Source: Ciona intestinalis (lineage: Eukaryota > Chordata > Ascidiacea > Phlebobranchia > Cionidae). From it: a DNA stretch of 64,000 bases. Below, piece after piece: positions 36,005 to 48,300 of this stretch; the stretch's first letter is position 1, and each line of letters starts with the position of its first letter. The notes beneath the pieces were generated by a model. The model was not told where the DNA came from and did not search any database. It worked only from the letters and a program-made list of their open reading frames with translations. A program made the position numbers and the translations under genes. The DNA lies in NCBI RefSeq assembly GCF_000224145.3, contig NC_020174.2, positions 1,328,520-1,392,519 of the forward strand, in the 5' to 3' direction.

Positions 36005-36120
36005 TCTTGTGGTATAAGAGCATGCTTATGTTGACAATAAGCATTGAGTGTATCAATACACTGCGCTTGTCTGGTGTAAAAGCATACACCCTCATTATAA
36101 CTTAACGCTGGGCATATTTG
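36005..36120. repeat. Second dispersed repeat family copy
   Basis: Contains TGTTGACAATAAGCATTGAG, TGTATCAATACACTG and GGTGTAAAAGCATACACC, the words shared with copies near 44130-44300 and 62190-62330 (motifs built around ATACACCATGTGTG and ACACCCATGTTATAAC). Confidence 0.5.
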
Positions 36121-36328
36121 TATCAAAATTATAGAAACATTACACGTATTTAAACAATAGCATTAATTCTTTGCTATGAGTAAAGAATGATTTCTTGGAA
36201 TAGCGCGTTACGTTCTTTATCGAAAAATCCCTTTTCAAACCGAATCAAATGTTCAATTTAGTTAAGTAGCCACAGAATAAATCAGCGTAAATTAAAAAGC
36301 CTATGTTTTATTTATCATATAGGAGCGT

Positions 36329-39300
36329 CTATATATCCTTTAATTCATACTCTCTCGTGATTGCATGTCTGTAATCTTTGATGTGACAACGCCTTTTGAT
36401 CAATCGAACAAGGATAACAATATAAAATTATAGTGGCGAAAACTGATCTATAATTTGACAAATTGTGAACGCATATGATACTTCAACAATTGCATATACA
36501 ATGTCTCAAATATTGCATAATCATTTCTGGTGGCAGTAAATTGGCATGTTTATGTATAAAACCTTCCAAACTACGACTGACAGCAATTTGGTAATTCCAA
36601 AACGCTACTTTTAACTTAAACAACATGTACATATTTAGTATAATTTTACTTACCATTTACGTTTGGATGTGCTTTCCAGTTTCGTCGTCTTCATACTACA
36701 GATTATTAGCCACAAAACCTATAACTGGATACGGCAGTCATGTAACTAGCTGTGACTCTTTAAACAGTTGCATTACTCGTACGTTGCTACTTCGACGAAA
36801 GGGCAGAAGCGCTTGCAGGTAATCAACGAAAATGTTGGGTTGAATGTTTAATTGGGCGTGACGTCCAGGTTTTATTTAAGCCGTGTGAGTGGTATGTGAA
36901 TTTCATACTCACACTACCGCTTCATTTAAAGTGTTTTCTTTTAGAGGTATATCGAATGAATTTCGCACATTGAGTATAATAGTAGCATTTTACACACCAG
37001 AAACGCATGGTATATATCCTCACACTTTAAGCTTACTGTCGATGCAGAACATGCGTGTCTTCTTTTACACTAGGCATACATGATGTGAGCATACAACATT
37101 TTTTATCATCGAGTTATAACATGTGCGTCGTCTTATACACCAAATATTAGTATGTTTTCATGCGTTATTGCACGGGTTACTTAGATTCGACACTCTTGCT
37201 AAAATGTTCTCACCGGTTCCGCCTTCAACTGCATATTGTATTCAGCACTCTAGTCCGGATTCTGTTGTATATTTTATACGTTACTGAGTATGATAATTAA
37301 AAGATAAAGAAATACTATTTTTATAACAATAATTCTGCGCACTTTAAAGCCATTATTGAAGAAACAATAAAAATCATGGTAAAGGTAAAACGTTAGTAAA
37401 AAGAGCGGAAAAAGATTAAAAACTGGATAAAGTAAGTAGGTTTTATCGGCAGCAGAAGCATAATTAAACATGTGGTTAAAATATTGTATTATGTTTGTTC
37501 GTCTTGGGGTTAGGAGTTTTCGTCATTTGGTAATTAACGTGTCCATAGATTCTTAACATTGCCTCTCAGCGCTTATGTTTTCTTCACGTTTATAAACAGC
37601 GTGGAGGGCAATAGAGGTTTGCTACCAATACTACCAAGGTGAACGTGTCTGTAACCTGTATACAAAACAAACCGTTGGTATTTGCTACTTGAACGGTAAC
37701 ATTGTGTTCTTTTTTCAAATGCAGCACATCAGTACACGTACATTTTGTAACATTTCACATATGTATTTCATACACAACACGTTTTTTTTATTTAAAACAG
37801 ATTTTTAGATGCAAGTTTATGTTAAATGTAATATATTTCAACTTCAAGTATCTATTTTAATTTTAAAGTAATTATTTTTTATCTGCTTTTCTATCTGCTA
37901 TGATAGAGGTGTAAGACAATCACAGATTTTAAACTTACCGAAAGCCTACTCAAAATTTCGAAGATCATCCTTATATGACTCATACCATAACCAACCGACA
38001 ATAACGGATTAGAAGTTCAACTAACCGTTTGCTATGCTGTTGTACGGAAGTGTATAAGTTCCAACCAAGTCGTCATCCCCCATTGAGTCCTTGTCCATGA
38101 CGTCAAAGGTGATGAATGCCAACTGTGGTACGATGACGTCAAAGGTTATGACCAGGTCGTTCTCCCAAGTGGGATTAAATCCGTTATCGTCGACCACGCT
38201 TGTTGTTTTGCTTTGCTGAATCATAAAACGAAGAATTTAGGATGTTTGAAGAGTTTTTCACTACACGCCACACTTTGCGTTACCCGTGTGTGGAGAAGGA
38301 TTTATTTTCAATTTAAAACACCTGGCGGGTGGTATTATGGATTACCTTGTCTACATCACACCCAGTGACGGATACGATGACGTAGGGATCGATGACGTCA
38401 CTCTTCTTTGAAGTAATCGGCTTTGGAAGTTGTTGGGCGGATATAACCTAAGCGGTGAGTCAAATAAGTTTGTTAAGTTTGTTCTGCAGATTATTTAAGA
38501 CGGAATATTTGTTTTTAATTCGCGCATTAGATGTTGGTTAGTGTCGTGCAGACAAGCTGGGCCAATGTTTTGTCAATATTATATGCAAATTTTATTCGCC
38601 GAAATTGAACTAACGGAATGGGACGTTTTATTTGGAATGATGCCGCTAACCTTGGAAAAGCGACAATTCAGCCAAAAATTGAATTGCCGCTTGCAAATAG
38701 AATTACAAAATGGCGTTTGTTGCGGGAGAGACATAGACTCTTTAAGACAGCTTAAGGAATCTATCGTGACAAGATATTAAAAAGATGATCAGAATGTTTA
38801 CTTGTAGTTTAAATGGAAAATATTTAAGTTCATAAAAAAAATTAATATCGTTTAAAATGGTTAAGCCGATAAAGATGTTTATTGTGGTAATTCGGCGTAA
38901 GCGAAGCTATACATTCGTTAGTGATACAATAAATTAATTTTACGGTATTTTAAGGGGCGGAAATAGTCTTTAACGTTCTCTCGTGTCACCAGACCTAAAA
39001 TATCCCGTGCACGTTTTCGACATATTTCGCATAGCAGTAACAATTTATTACGTGACGAAATTTTTTAGCTTGTCACGTTGCAGTAAAGACACACATACCC
39101 TTATCTGAAGTCGTGAAGGTTGTGCGAAGGGTGATTTGTTTGTGACTGTAGATGGATTAAACTTGCCAGTAAGCAAACAATCTGGTTTAATAACATAACC
39201 GCAGCCACCGTTACGACGGAATAAGGCATCGTTGATATGCGTTTCCCGGTCCTCAGTTTGATAGTTGAGTGCAACTGTTAAAGGAAAAACCTAAATTCTC

Positions 39301-42300
39301 CGGTATTGTCAGTTTGTCACTTGTTAAAAGGTCTTTTTAATATCAGATGTTGGTGTATATATCGAACCAGCTAAACGCCGAAAGAACGAATCAGGGCGAC
39401 CCCAACTGTCCTTTTTCGGTCGCTATAATTTTTTTGGGAAAATGTATTGAAACGCAGGGGAAGTAAAAAAAAACAAGCTTAGAGGTCTAAGATGTGACTT
39501 TTATAGACACCCATACCATATTGCGCATTGCAGAAACAATCTATTTTGTGTGTCCCCTTGCCTAAAATAGCGAATGCTGTGTTTTTTAACGTTTAACAAA
39601 CAAATCTATATACAAACTTCAATATACCACGTATTTACACCAAAAAAAATGACTTACCGATTTGGCATCCAACATTCCACAAAGCAAGGGGGTCATAGTT
39701 GCTTGAGTTTGTTCGTGTTCCCTTCGGGTAAATCCTCACCAGTTGCCATTGATTGTGTTCCGAAAATTCTTCGGCCTATACAGAAGCAAGGTTGACACAT
39801 GGAGCTTGTTTGTAGCTAAATACAAAACTATAAACATAGACTAACAGGAATTCTTTAATAATATTGGAGATAAATAGCGTAAACCCGCAACGTGCCAACA
39901 CGATTAAAATCTCCGGTAAAATGTGCAGATAAAGACACATATGTTTGGGTAGGGTACGTTAAAGTTATCCATGATTATCATTTATATATCCGGGGTTCAT
40001 ATACTGACAGTTGTGTTGGGTATTATCTAGTTAAAAGAGTTTCCAATAAATAGAAACCTAGTTACGTTCTTTTGAGGGATACAAATGGTCTTTAACGACG
40101 TTTTCTCGTGTCCCCAGACCTAAAAATAGTCTGTGCACGTTTTTGATATATTTCGCATATCAGTAACAAGTAAATTTTACCTGCGAGTTATACAAATTCA
40201 TTGCTTTATCTTCGTTGAGAGATGATATGTGTCGAAAGTCAGAATTATGCTTCGCGTCTGGGAAGTTATGAAAATGGCGACTCTGTGCGTAGATAACCAA
40301 GTCTGATAACTCTTTCGACAACTTTATCTTTTTCTGTAGATTAATACATTAAACGAATTAAAAGTAAATAAAAACAGTCAATCTCGCCGGCACAAGGTCT
40401 ATAAGCCAGAACGCCCGTATTATAACGACTGTCGTTTTCCGGCCCTGCGAGGCAAAAAAAGTTACATTCATTTAATTCAAAAATTTTCTTAGTTTATAAT
40501 ATTTAGGAATTAAAAGTAAAAATACTAATCAGTTTTAAATGAATCTTTGTTTTTAATTTATTGAAAAATTAAGACTTTAAGGCATAATAGCTATACTACT
40601 CGAGTTACAATAACTTAAAAAACAAGGTGAAAACGAACATGGCATTTTTTAACACGTTAAAATAGAATGAGCATGAAATTTGAAAGAAATGTGTTTTAAA
40701 TATTTCCAGTATTAATAACGTAAACCTATGAGATTTAAAGTGCTAGCAATCGACTCTCAATTACAAAATGGCGAAAAAATAAATGGCGTCTTCGTATTTT
40801 TTTCTTTTTAAGATTAGCTCAACAAGTATTATGCTTGCTATTTAAATAGAAAAATTCGCTTGATAGTAGGTAATCTGGTTTAATTAGGTTATGAATTTAA
40901 GTTACAAAACTTAAGCAGTTACTAAACGCCCTTGTTTGATGTTAAGTTATATAACTCATCATGTTTATTGCCGTATATTTACTTAACTGCATTTGTATAT
41001 ATTCATATTATTTTTTCGTAAGAACATATAACGGGGTGCAGTTATAGCGCTTTGTTTTAAAACACCCCGCGACATCATTGTCGGATAAAAAGTTATTAGT
41101 TACTTGATAGGAACAATTTGATTTTTCGGTTTTTCGGTTTCATATACCGTTATTGGCTCAAAATTCGTGCACGGAAGAAAAAGGCAAACAATTTTGTCGG
41201 AGCTGTATATACAAATATATAAGCATCTTTTTAATTAAATTGTATTCTGCTAATAACGAACATCGTGATTTAGGAATTTATTAATAGTATGAGTGTATGA
41301 CTAATGATTTATTCCAGGTATTTGCATGTTGGTTGTTCTGTTATGGTCTATTTGAATCGTTATTGGCGGTTATTAGCGGTATTTAGATTATTAGCGGTTA
41401 TTCCTGTATGTTCCTAGTATTTCTGGTTGTGTTATATGCAACAATGGCTTATCCGAAGTTGTCTGTAAGGCCGATTGTGTATTTGTTCCTTTTACTGGGT
41501 TTACTGGTTTCTTTTTTATTTTCTTACATAGCCGTAATGATTGTTTGATGAATTTAACATGTATTTAAATCATATGTTGGTAAAATACCATATGGTTAAA
41601 CATTGGGTTATGTATGATACAGCTCTTTTTACGTTTTAAACTTACATAACACTTTGATTTATGCCAAGCATATAGAATAACACTTCCTTTATTTTAATTC
41701 TCTTCCACTAATTATAATTACTGGCATTATAAAATTATAGAACAACGGAATACTGTAAAGGTTAACTTGCAACAAACACAACTGTGATTACACTTTCAGA
41801 CACACATTACAAAACGTAAACTCCTTTTAATAAATAAATGACTGTTTATCAAAAGCGAATATTACCCGGAGTCTATATTCACTGCCGCATAACTACTGCA
41901 TCCACAATATTGCTTTTAACACCCCGCTATATACATATACAATCGTTTATTTATGTATCGAACTATTGTTAAAATGCGCCAATGCGGCCCGGACGACAAT
42001 ATATTTTTTTTTCAGTTATATACCGACAAAACGTTCTACGAAACCTTACAAGCATCAGCACGGCCGTCGCCATTTTACAAAAACTGTGGCTCTTACGGCG
42101 AGACTATTTTTATTCCGACAATAAAGTGTGTAATATAATGTTTGTCGGCGTTTTTACAATTTAGCTCAGTTATATAATTTATCTTTTGTTATTTTGTTAA
42201 CTGTGATTTTTTCTCTCGTGTCTTATTATTAAGCATGAGGTTTTAAGGCGTGGCCACTGTGGCTGGATTTCAATCAAAACCCTTCTTCGGGAAATTTATT

Positions 42301-45300
42301 AAATATATAGGACATTCTGTACGCCACTTGCAACAAGTTTTATCGGGTTATTATCAGAGCTAACTGATAGCTGAAGAAGCTTTGATCCTGAAACCCAGCA
42401 TCAATGGACAATACATAATCTTTACGAATAAAATATTTAATAGCACAGAACCGAATGTTAAAAAGTCGTAATATTTCAATTTGATTTAGTACAAAAATTT
42501 TTATAACAGATTTGCTTACATTTGTCTTGGACGGATTCTTTTTTACTCCGTTTTCTTCGACATCAGCTGCCTCATCTTCGTCGCTAACTTCTTCGTCTTC
42601 GTTAGTTTCTTTTAATCTCTTGCCCTTTACCAAGATCCGTCCTGTGCAGGTAATTCCTCAAGTACTAATCCGAGTTAAGCAGAGGATAATCACCCGCTTA
42701 AACTTTCGGGGAAATTTGGAACAACCACATTCGCCACAAGTTGGCACTTCCGAGGCCGGTAGTGAAGAATAATAAATAATTTTTCACAGAAATTCACACC
42801 GTACACCGGACTTAACTCAGCTGGTGGTAAATTTAATACTTCCTCGTAACACTTTTATACATACCGACAAATTCCAGATATTTCAATACTTTAGTCTCGT
42901 AAATTATTAAAAAACTAAACAGCGTCAAATGTGGCAAGAATCAGAAAATTTAAAGGAGAAATAAATTGCGTACAAATACTAAGCTTTCAGTTAAAAAAAT
43001 TATTATGCTATGAAACTGACGAATAATATACTAAGGAACTATAACAAGTATCTGCTCTTCTTGGGAAATCTAACCTTTTAGAGCTTCTGGTGAAGGCAAC
43101 ATGTGAGATGAAGGATCAACGGGATTTTGAAGTAGCATATCTCCCAAAGTTTCCTAGAAATAAACTTGAGTTTTCAACTGAAAGTAATCTATGTTCGAGC
43201 TGATACTAATCCCAACTAAACGTTCGCTGAAACAAGGCTACATTGATGTGACCGACTTATTTTTAAACTTTCATTTCTCCCAGTAAATTGCCCCAGGAGT
43301 CGGGGTTTAAAATACGAAAGTCAGCATGCAAATCAAGCTGTAACAGGAGAAATATTTCCCCTCGAAGATTCTTGGTGCGTGATGGCGTTATGCCAACGAA
43401 ACACTTGCCGATGACTTTAACCGTTAAAGTAGAACGTTCTAATCACGATAAAGTCATTACAAATCTTTCATCATCTCTATTCATATACAAATTTTCACTT
43501 TTCGCTGGCATGCCCCCTTAAAGCTTTTAAACATTCCATCGAAGTGATTAATGTGGTGATGTAGCCGTGAGATGACCTTAAGGTCAAACCCCTCATGTAA
43601 TGTATGTAGCCATGTAGGTCAATGAACAGCAGTGAACATTATATGTGGGGACTTTCCTAAAATCAAATGCACGAACTTGTGTACAAGCACCGATATGGGC
43701 ATTGGGTATAATGTGAATCAATACACTGTGTGTGGTAAGTGTACAAGCAGACAAAATAAAAGTTCGCAACAATGTTAATTATATCTTACACACAATACCG
43801 TGAGAATAAAACACAGCATTACCTTCATGATAAGTGCCATCTTCTTTTGCTGTGGCACCGAACAGTGATTCTCAATGGAAAGAATGACCGGGTAATCCGA
43901 TGTCTGTATATATCCTCTTTAATGCGTCATACATGACATGCTAACAATGCACAAGGTACGTAACAAACCTTAAAAGCATAATCTCGTATTGCTTCAACTA
44001 CGTCAGCAAAAGCTATTTTTGAAGTAAGCGTGTAGCCGTGGTAAATAATCGGTTGTCCGTCTTCTCCGTCCCAACAATCAAGTTCCACACAACGACAACC
44101 TCTTTCCAGGGCTCTGTGATAATACATCGCGTGTGCGGTGTATAATACAAATACCTTGTTATAACTCCGCAGGGAGTAAGCACACGGTGTATGATTATGA
44201 ACACACAAATACACCACTTGTACATGTTATATAATACGACACTCGTGTTATAACTAAACAATAAGCATAAAGTGTATATGAATACATCATGTGTGCCTGC
44301 TGTGTAAGGGGAAAACGAAATCCATATTATAACAAAACAAGAAGCCTAAGGTCCATGAAACGATTTACGTTTAAAACTCATGTTTATAGTTCGGTGAAAT
44401 TTGGCAACAAACTGTATATAGCGTATTTACAACAAACTTTAGCGGTCATGTGTTGGAATGCGTTGTATGTGTAAATGTATTACTACGGATACCAGTAAAG
44501 CATATGTTTAGCATTATGTTATAATTCCACACATATCAGAAATGGTTTCTCGACTACTTTAACTCTTGATGGCGCAGATTGTACACGAATGCCGGCTTAT
44601 TTAAGTCTGGTGTTAATTAACTAATAAACCGGTTAAGTATTTGCATTAAAGCTGTTTGATTCGTACACATACGGGTTGATTATGACATCGGATTAATCGG
44701 ATATAGCTCATAAAATATGCAGCCGGCCAGCAGGTTTAAAAGCGTGTTTTTCTTCTTTTAAAAAATGTTTATGCTACATCAAAACACAAGGCCTACATAC
44801 GTCATAGGTTAGGAAACCCGCTATATATCAAGGAGTTTGTTTCCAAATCTTAATTGGAAACATCAAAAAATTACCTGATATAACATTCCACGCTGGACTT
44901 TCCTATCAATTGGTCATCAGCAAGATACGTGTTATGTGAAGATGCAATGTAGTAGTGCGATAACGGCCTTGTCATATCCATGTGAACCTTAATGTTTAAC
45001 GGATGCGTAAGCTACTGATATGTTTCAGAGTTAAAGAATTTAGGTATAAAGAGGTATCTGGGTCAACGGCGGCTCTTATCTTTGCTTAAATTGTAAACAA
45101 AAGTCAGACAGTTCTCATTAAGTTTCGACTGGTCAGGTCACGGACGAAACGGCAAGGAAGTAATTTTAGATTGCGTCGACACGCAAGCATTTTTATCCCT
45201 ATTGTTAGATGAATATTTAATGTCTCGGAGCACTGTACCTTTCGCTCCTTGGCATTAAAGACGTCGCAATGAGGCGAAAGTAGGAAATACATAAATCCAT

Positions 45301-48300
45301 ATATCGACATCACGTGAGTTGATCTGAGATTCTCATCGGGCTCAAAACTTTTTACCAGTGACATCGCAGTCTCTTCGGTGACGTCATTTAGGCCCTGATC
45401 TTCGCGCAGAAATCTTGCAAGTTCCTACAACAACAGCACTGCGTTAAGATATCGCATGTATAATTGGCTTATTGGAAAAAACAATTTCGAATGCCCCTCC
45501 CGGTTAAGTACCGTGTAAGTGCAACAAGAAATGGGTAATATAAACTATAAAAGTGCAAAGCACAACACGAAAGAAAACCACATTTACGTCGGTTTCAAAG
45601 TATAGAAAGGTTAATATCCAATTAGCTATATATAATCTCAAATGAAGTACGAAATCCGCGCATTTGGGAAAATTTAAACTGCTCTGTGAAAAATATTGCG
45701 GGCAGATAACCGTTATAATATCGCACACCGGAGGGGGTCACAGACTTTGACCAGCAGGCTTGGCCTATTATTCCAAAATTTAAACTAGAGATAAGTTTTA
45801 CAAACCTTCGGCTGCAGCTTTAAATCTGCATCGCAATATGTTTTGTATAATCTTTCAACCTCTGGTCGCCATGATATCTTCTTAAAGAAATCAGAGAACT
45901 CATCGAAAGACAACAAGTTGTCGCCGGAGATATCGGTATCCTAAGGACAATTATCGCATAATTGGAGCTATTTTAGTTATCTTTTGGTGGCCGTTGATAT
46001 GTAGAGGTATCAAGATAAAGCAGAATCGAACTTCTGGTCTAGCGATGTTTAAGATAGTCTATTTTTTGCATCGTGTTGGAGCGATAATGAAAAGCCGAAA
46101 ATTACATAATGAACTTCTCAGCTCAAAGTAAACAGTTAGCAAGAAATGATTAAATTTTTAACAAGAATTTTAATAGCTCAACTCCGCAATGCTGCATATA
46201 TACACTGCAAGGGTGTTCTACAGTCGTATACACGCTCATTTTTTTACAATTTTTTTAAATTGCATTTTTTTGTATTATTTTTCAAAAAACATTTTTTTAT
46301 ACAATTTTAGTTTACAGTTTCTTTCCTTTTTATTTTTCGTGTTTGGTTTAATTTGAACTGTTCTCTGTTGAGATTAACAATATCTGCTTCTACGTTTGGT
46401 GCATTATGTTTACTGTGGCCAAATGCAATACATAATACCAGGAACGTTGGTCGTCAAAGCAAGATTTTCCCGAGAACAATTAAACCACAGCCACAGTTCG
46501 CCCTCGATCAAGATTATATCAAAGCGTTTTCGTTGTTTATTATGGAGTTCACCGGACATTCAGTTGACATTTTCGGTTTGGTTTTTCAATTATTTAAAAG
46601 CTTATACCAACTACGCTTTTCATACTTTTCGGTCCGAATCATTAAGCGTTTGAGCGTCAACTCTGCATCGCTACCTAGAGTGCAGAAAGTGCGTAAAGGG
46701 CGTGCCAAGAGCTCAGTACCATAAACGTGTCTTTATCTTTGATATCCATACAAACAAATGTGAGGATTACTTCAAAGGTGGTTACGCCAATATAGTCCGC
46801 TGAAACTTTGATGCTATATAAAGTCACGACACAGTCTGCACGCGATGCCCGACAAAAAAGTGTTTGTGCAAGACTGTGACGCCACTATTTCTCCGTTTTA
46901 AACGTTCGTGCGTAATATTTATCGAACTGTCTGATTAATCTCAGGCTAAAAGGTCAAACGCTTGGATAATCCGAAAACTTGAATAAATGTAGTCATTATA
47001 AAACGGTCACCTGCATGCATTAAAACAAATGCGAGTAAATATTTAGAAGCGAAATTATGACGTGTTTCCGCTTTAGTTCCAGACAGAAACTTACTTTCAA
47101 AACTCGGTCGATGTAATCAGATGTGGCTTGAAAGTTCAATTTGTCTAAGAGTTTCTTTACTTCCTGAAGATGAAGAGAAGATAAAAGGTTTTAATGAAGA
47201 TAAAGGTTTAAGTGAATATTGTTTGTGCGCGTCGTATCCAATAGGTCAATGCATTTGATTTTTGTTGCACCACGGATCATATCATGTATTGACAAAATAA
47301 CGCTAACAAGGAAATAAACACGCATTTGGAATAAAACAAGCGTATATGTCTAAAACTAAAAGCTAATACCAAAAAGACACCTACATCCAACACAAAATAC
47401 CAAAGACAAACACATGCATCCTACATAATGCATACCGAGCAATACTGACATACACAGGGTAAAAGCACACTAACTAGTACAGCACGCAGAAATCATAAAT
47501 TATACCACAACGGACGGCATTCATATATAAGCAAGCAATTATAACAACGCACCTTATAGGAAAGTTTTCCACTTTGATCCTTGTCCGCCGTTTTAAAACA
47601 ATCCCATACCCATCTAAGATTTAAATTAAATTTTAACATATTAGTATCTGTAGTGTGTGGATTACATGGACGGTAACTTCATTGACTTATAGATCTTTTG
47701 TGGGGTAAGATGGGATACCGTTGGCCCTTAAACCACAGATTTCTTGGTCGTGTTTTTTTAATACCACTCTTTAAATTCATGTCACATGTTACCCCACGCA
47801 ATTATATGTTTTTCTTGGTTTGATCATGCTTGTGGTTGGGAAATTTAGTGAGTTATCAATGGTTGCCACTTATACGTACACTATAGAGTAACTGAAACTA
47901 TTGCAGTGTGTGAATAAAAGCAGGCATGAGAATTAAGCGAAACTATGGTGACATGTCACTTCAATGACTACAGTCGAGTTGTATATATATATATATATCG
48001 TATGTGGTTTAGCTACGAACCAATCATGACGTTGCTTGTATATTTTTTATAATTATTGTTCTTTAACTCACAACAATCGTTTTCCTTTAATGTCAAGGTT
48101 TTCAAGGTTTGCACTCAAATGTTGCAAACCCCTGGTCCATAATTCGGCGGATTCTTTCGTCATAGATACCAAGTTCAAGGGTTGTTCCCGCCCATCGATT
48201 ACCTTTGATGTGATTGGTTAATATTAAATTCGTAATTTACTTCGCGAAGGGCATCATGAAACTCAATATAAACGTTCCTACTCTATACGACACGGGTGTT

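Noticed and set aside
43288..43521. Plus-strand ORF in PLC intron
   Set aside because: Lies between two phase-matched PLC exons and lacks any recognisable feature; the same applies to 38541-38780.
46353..46724. 123-codon open frame in a PLC intron
   Set aside because: No ATG at its start, no domain, no partner exon; a few such frames are expected by chance in 64 kb. A second frame (46396-46653) is open as well.
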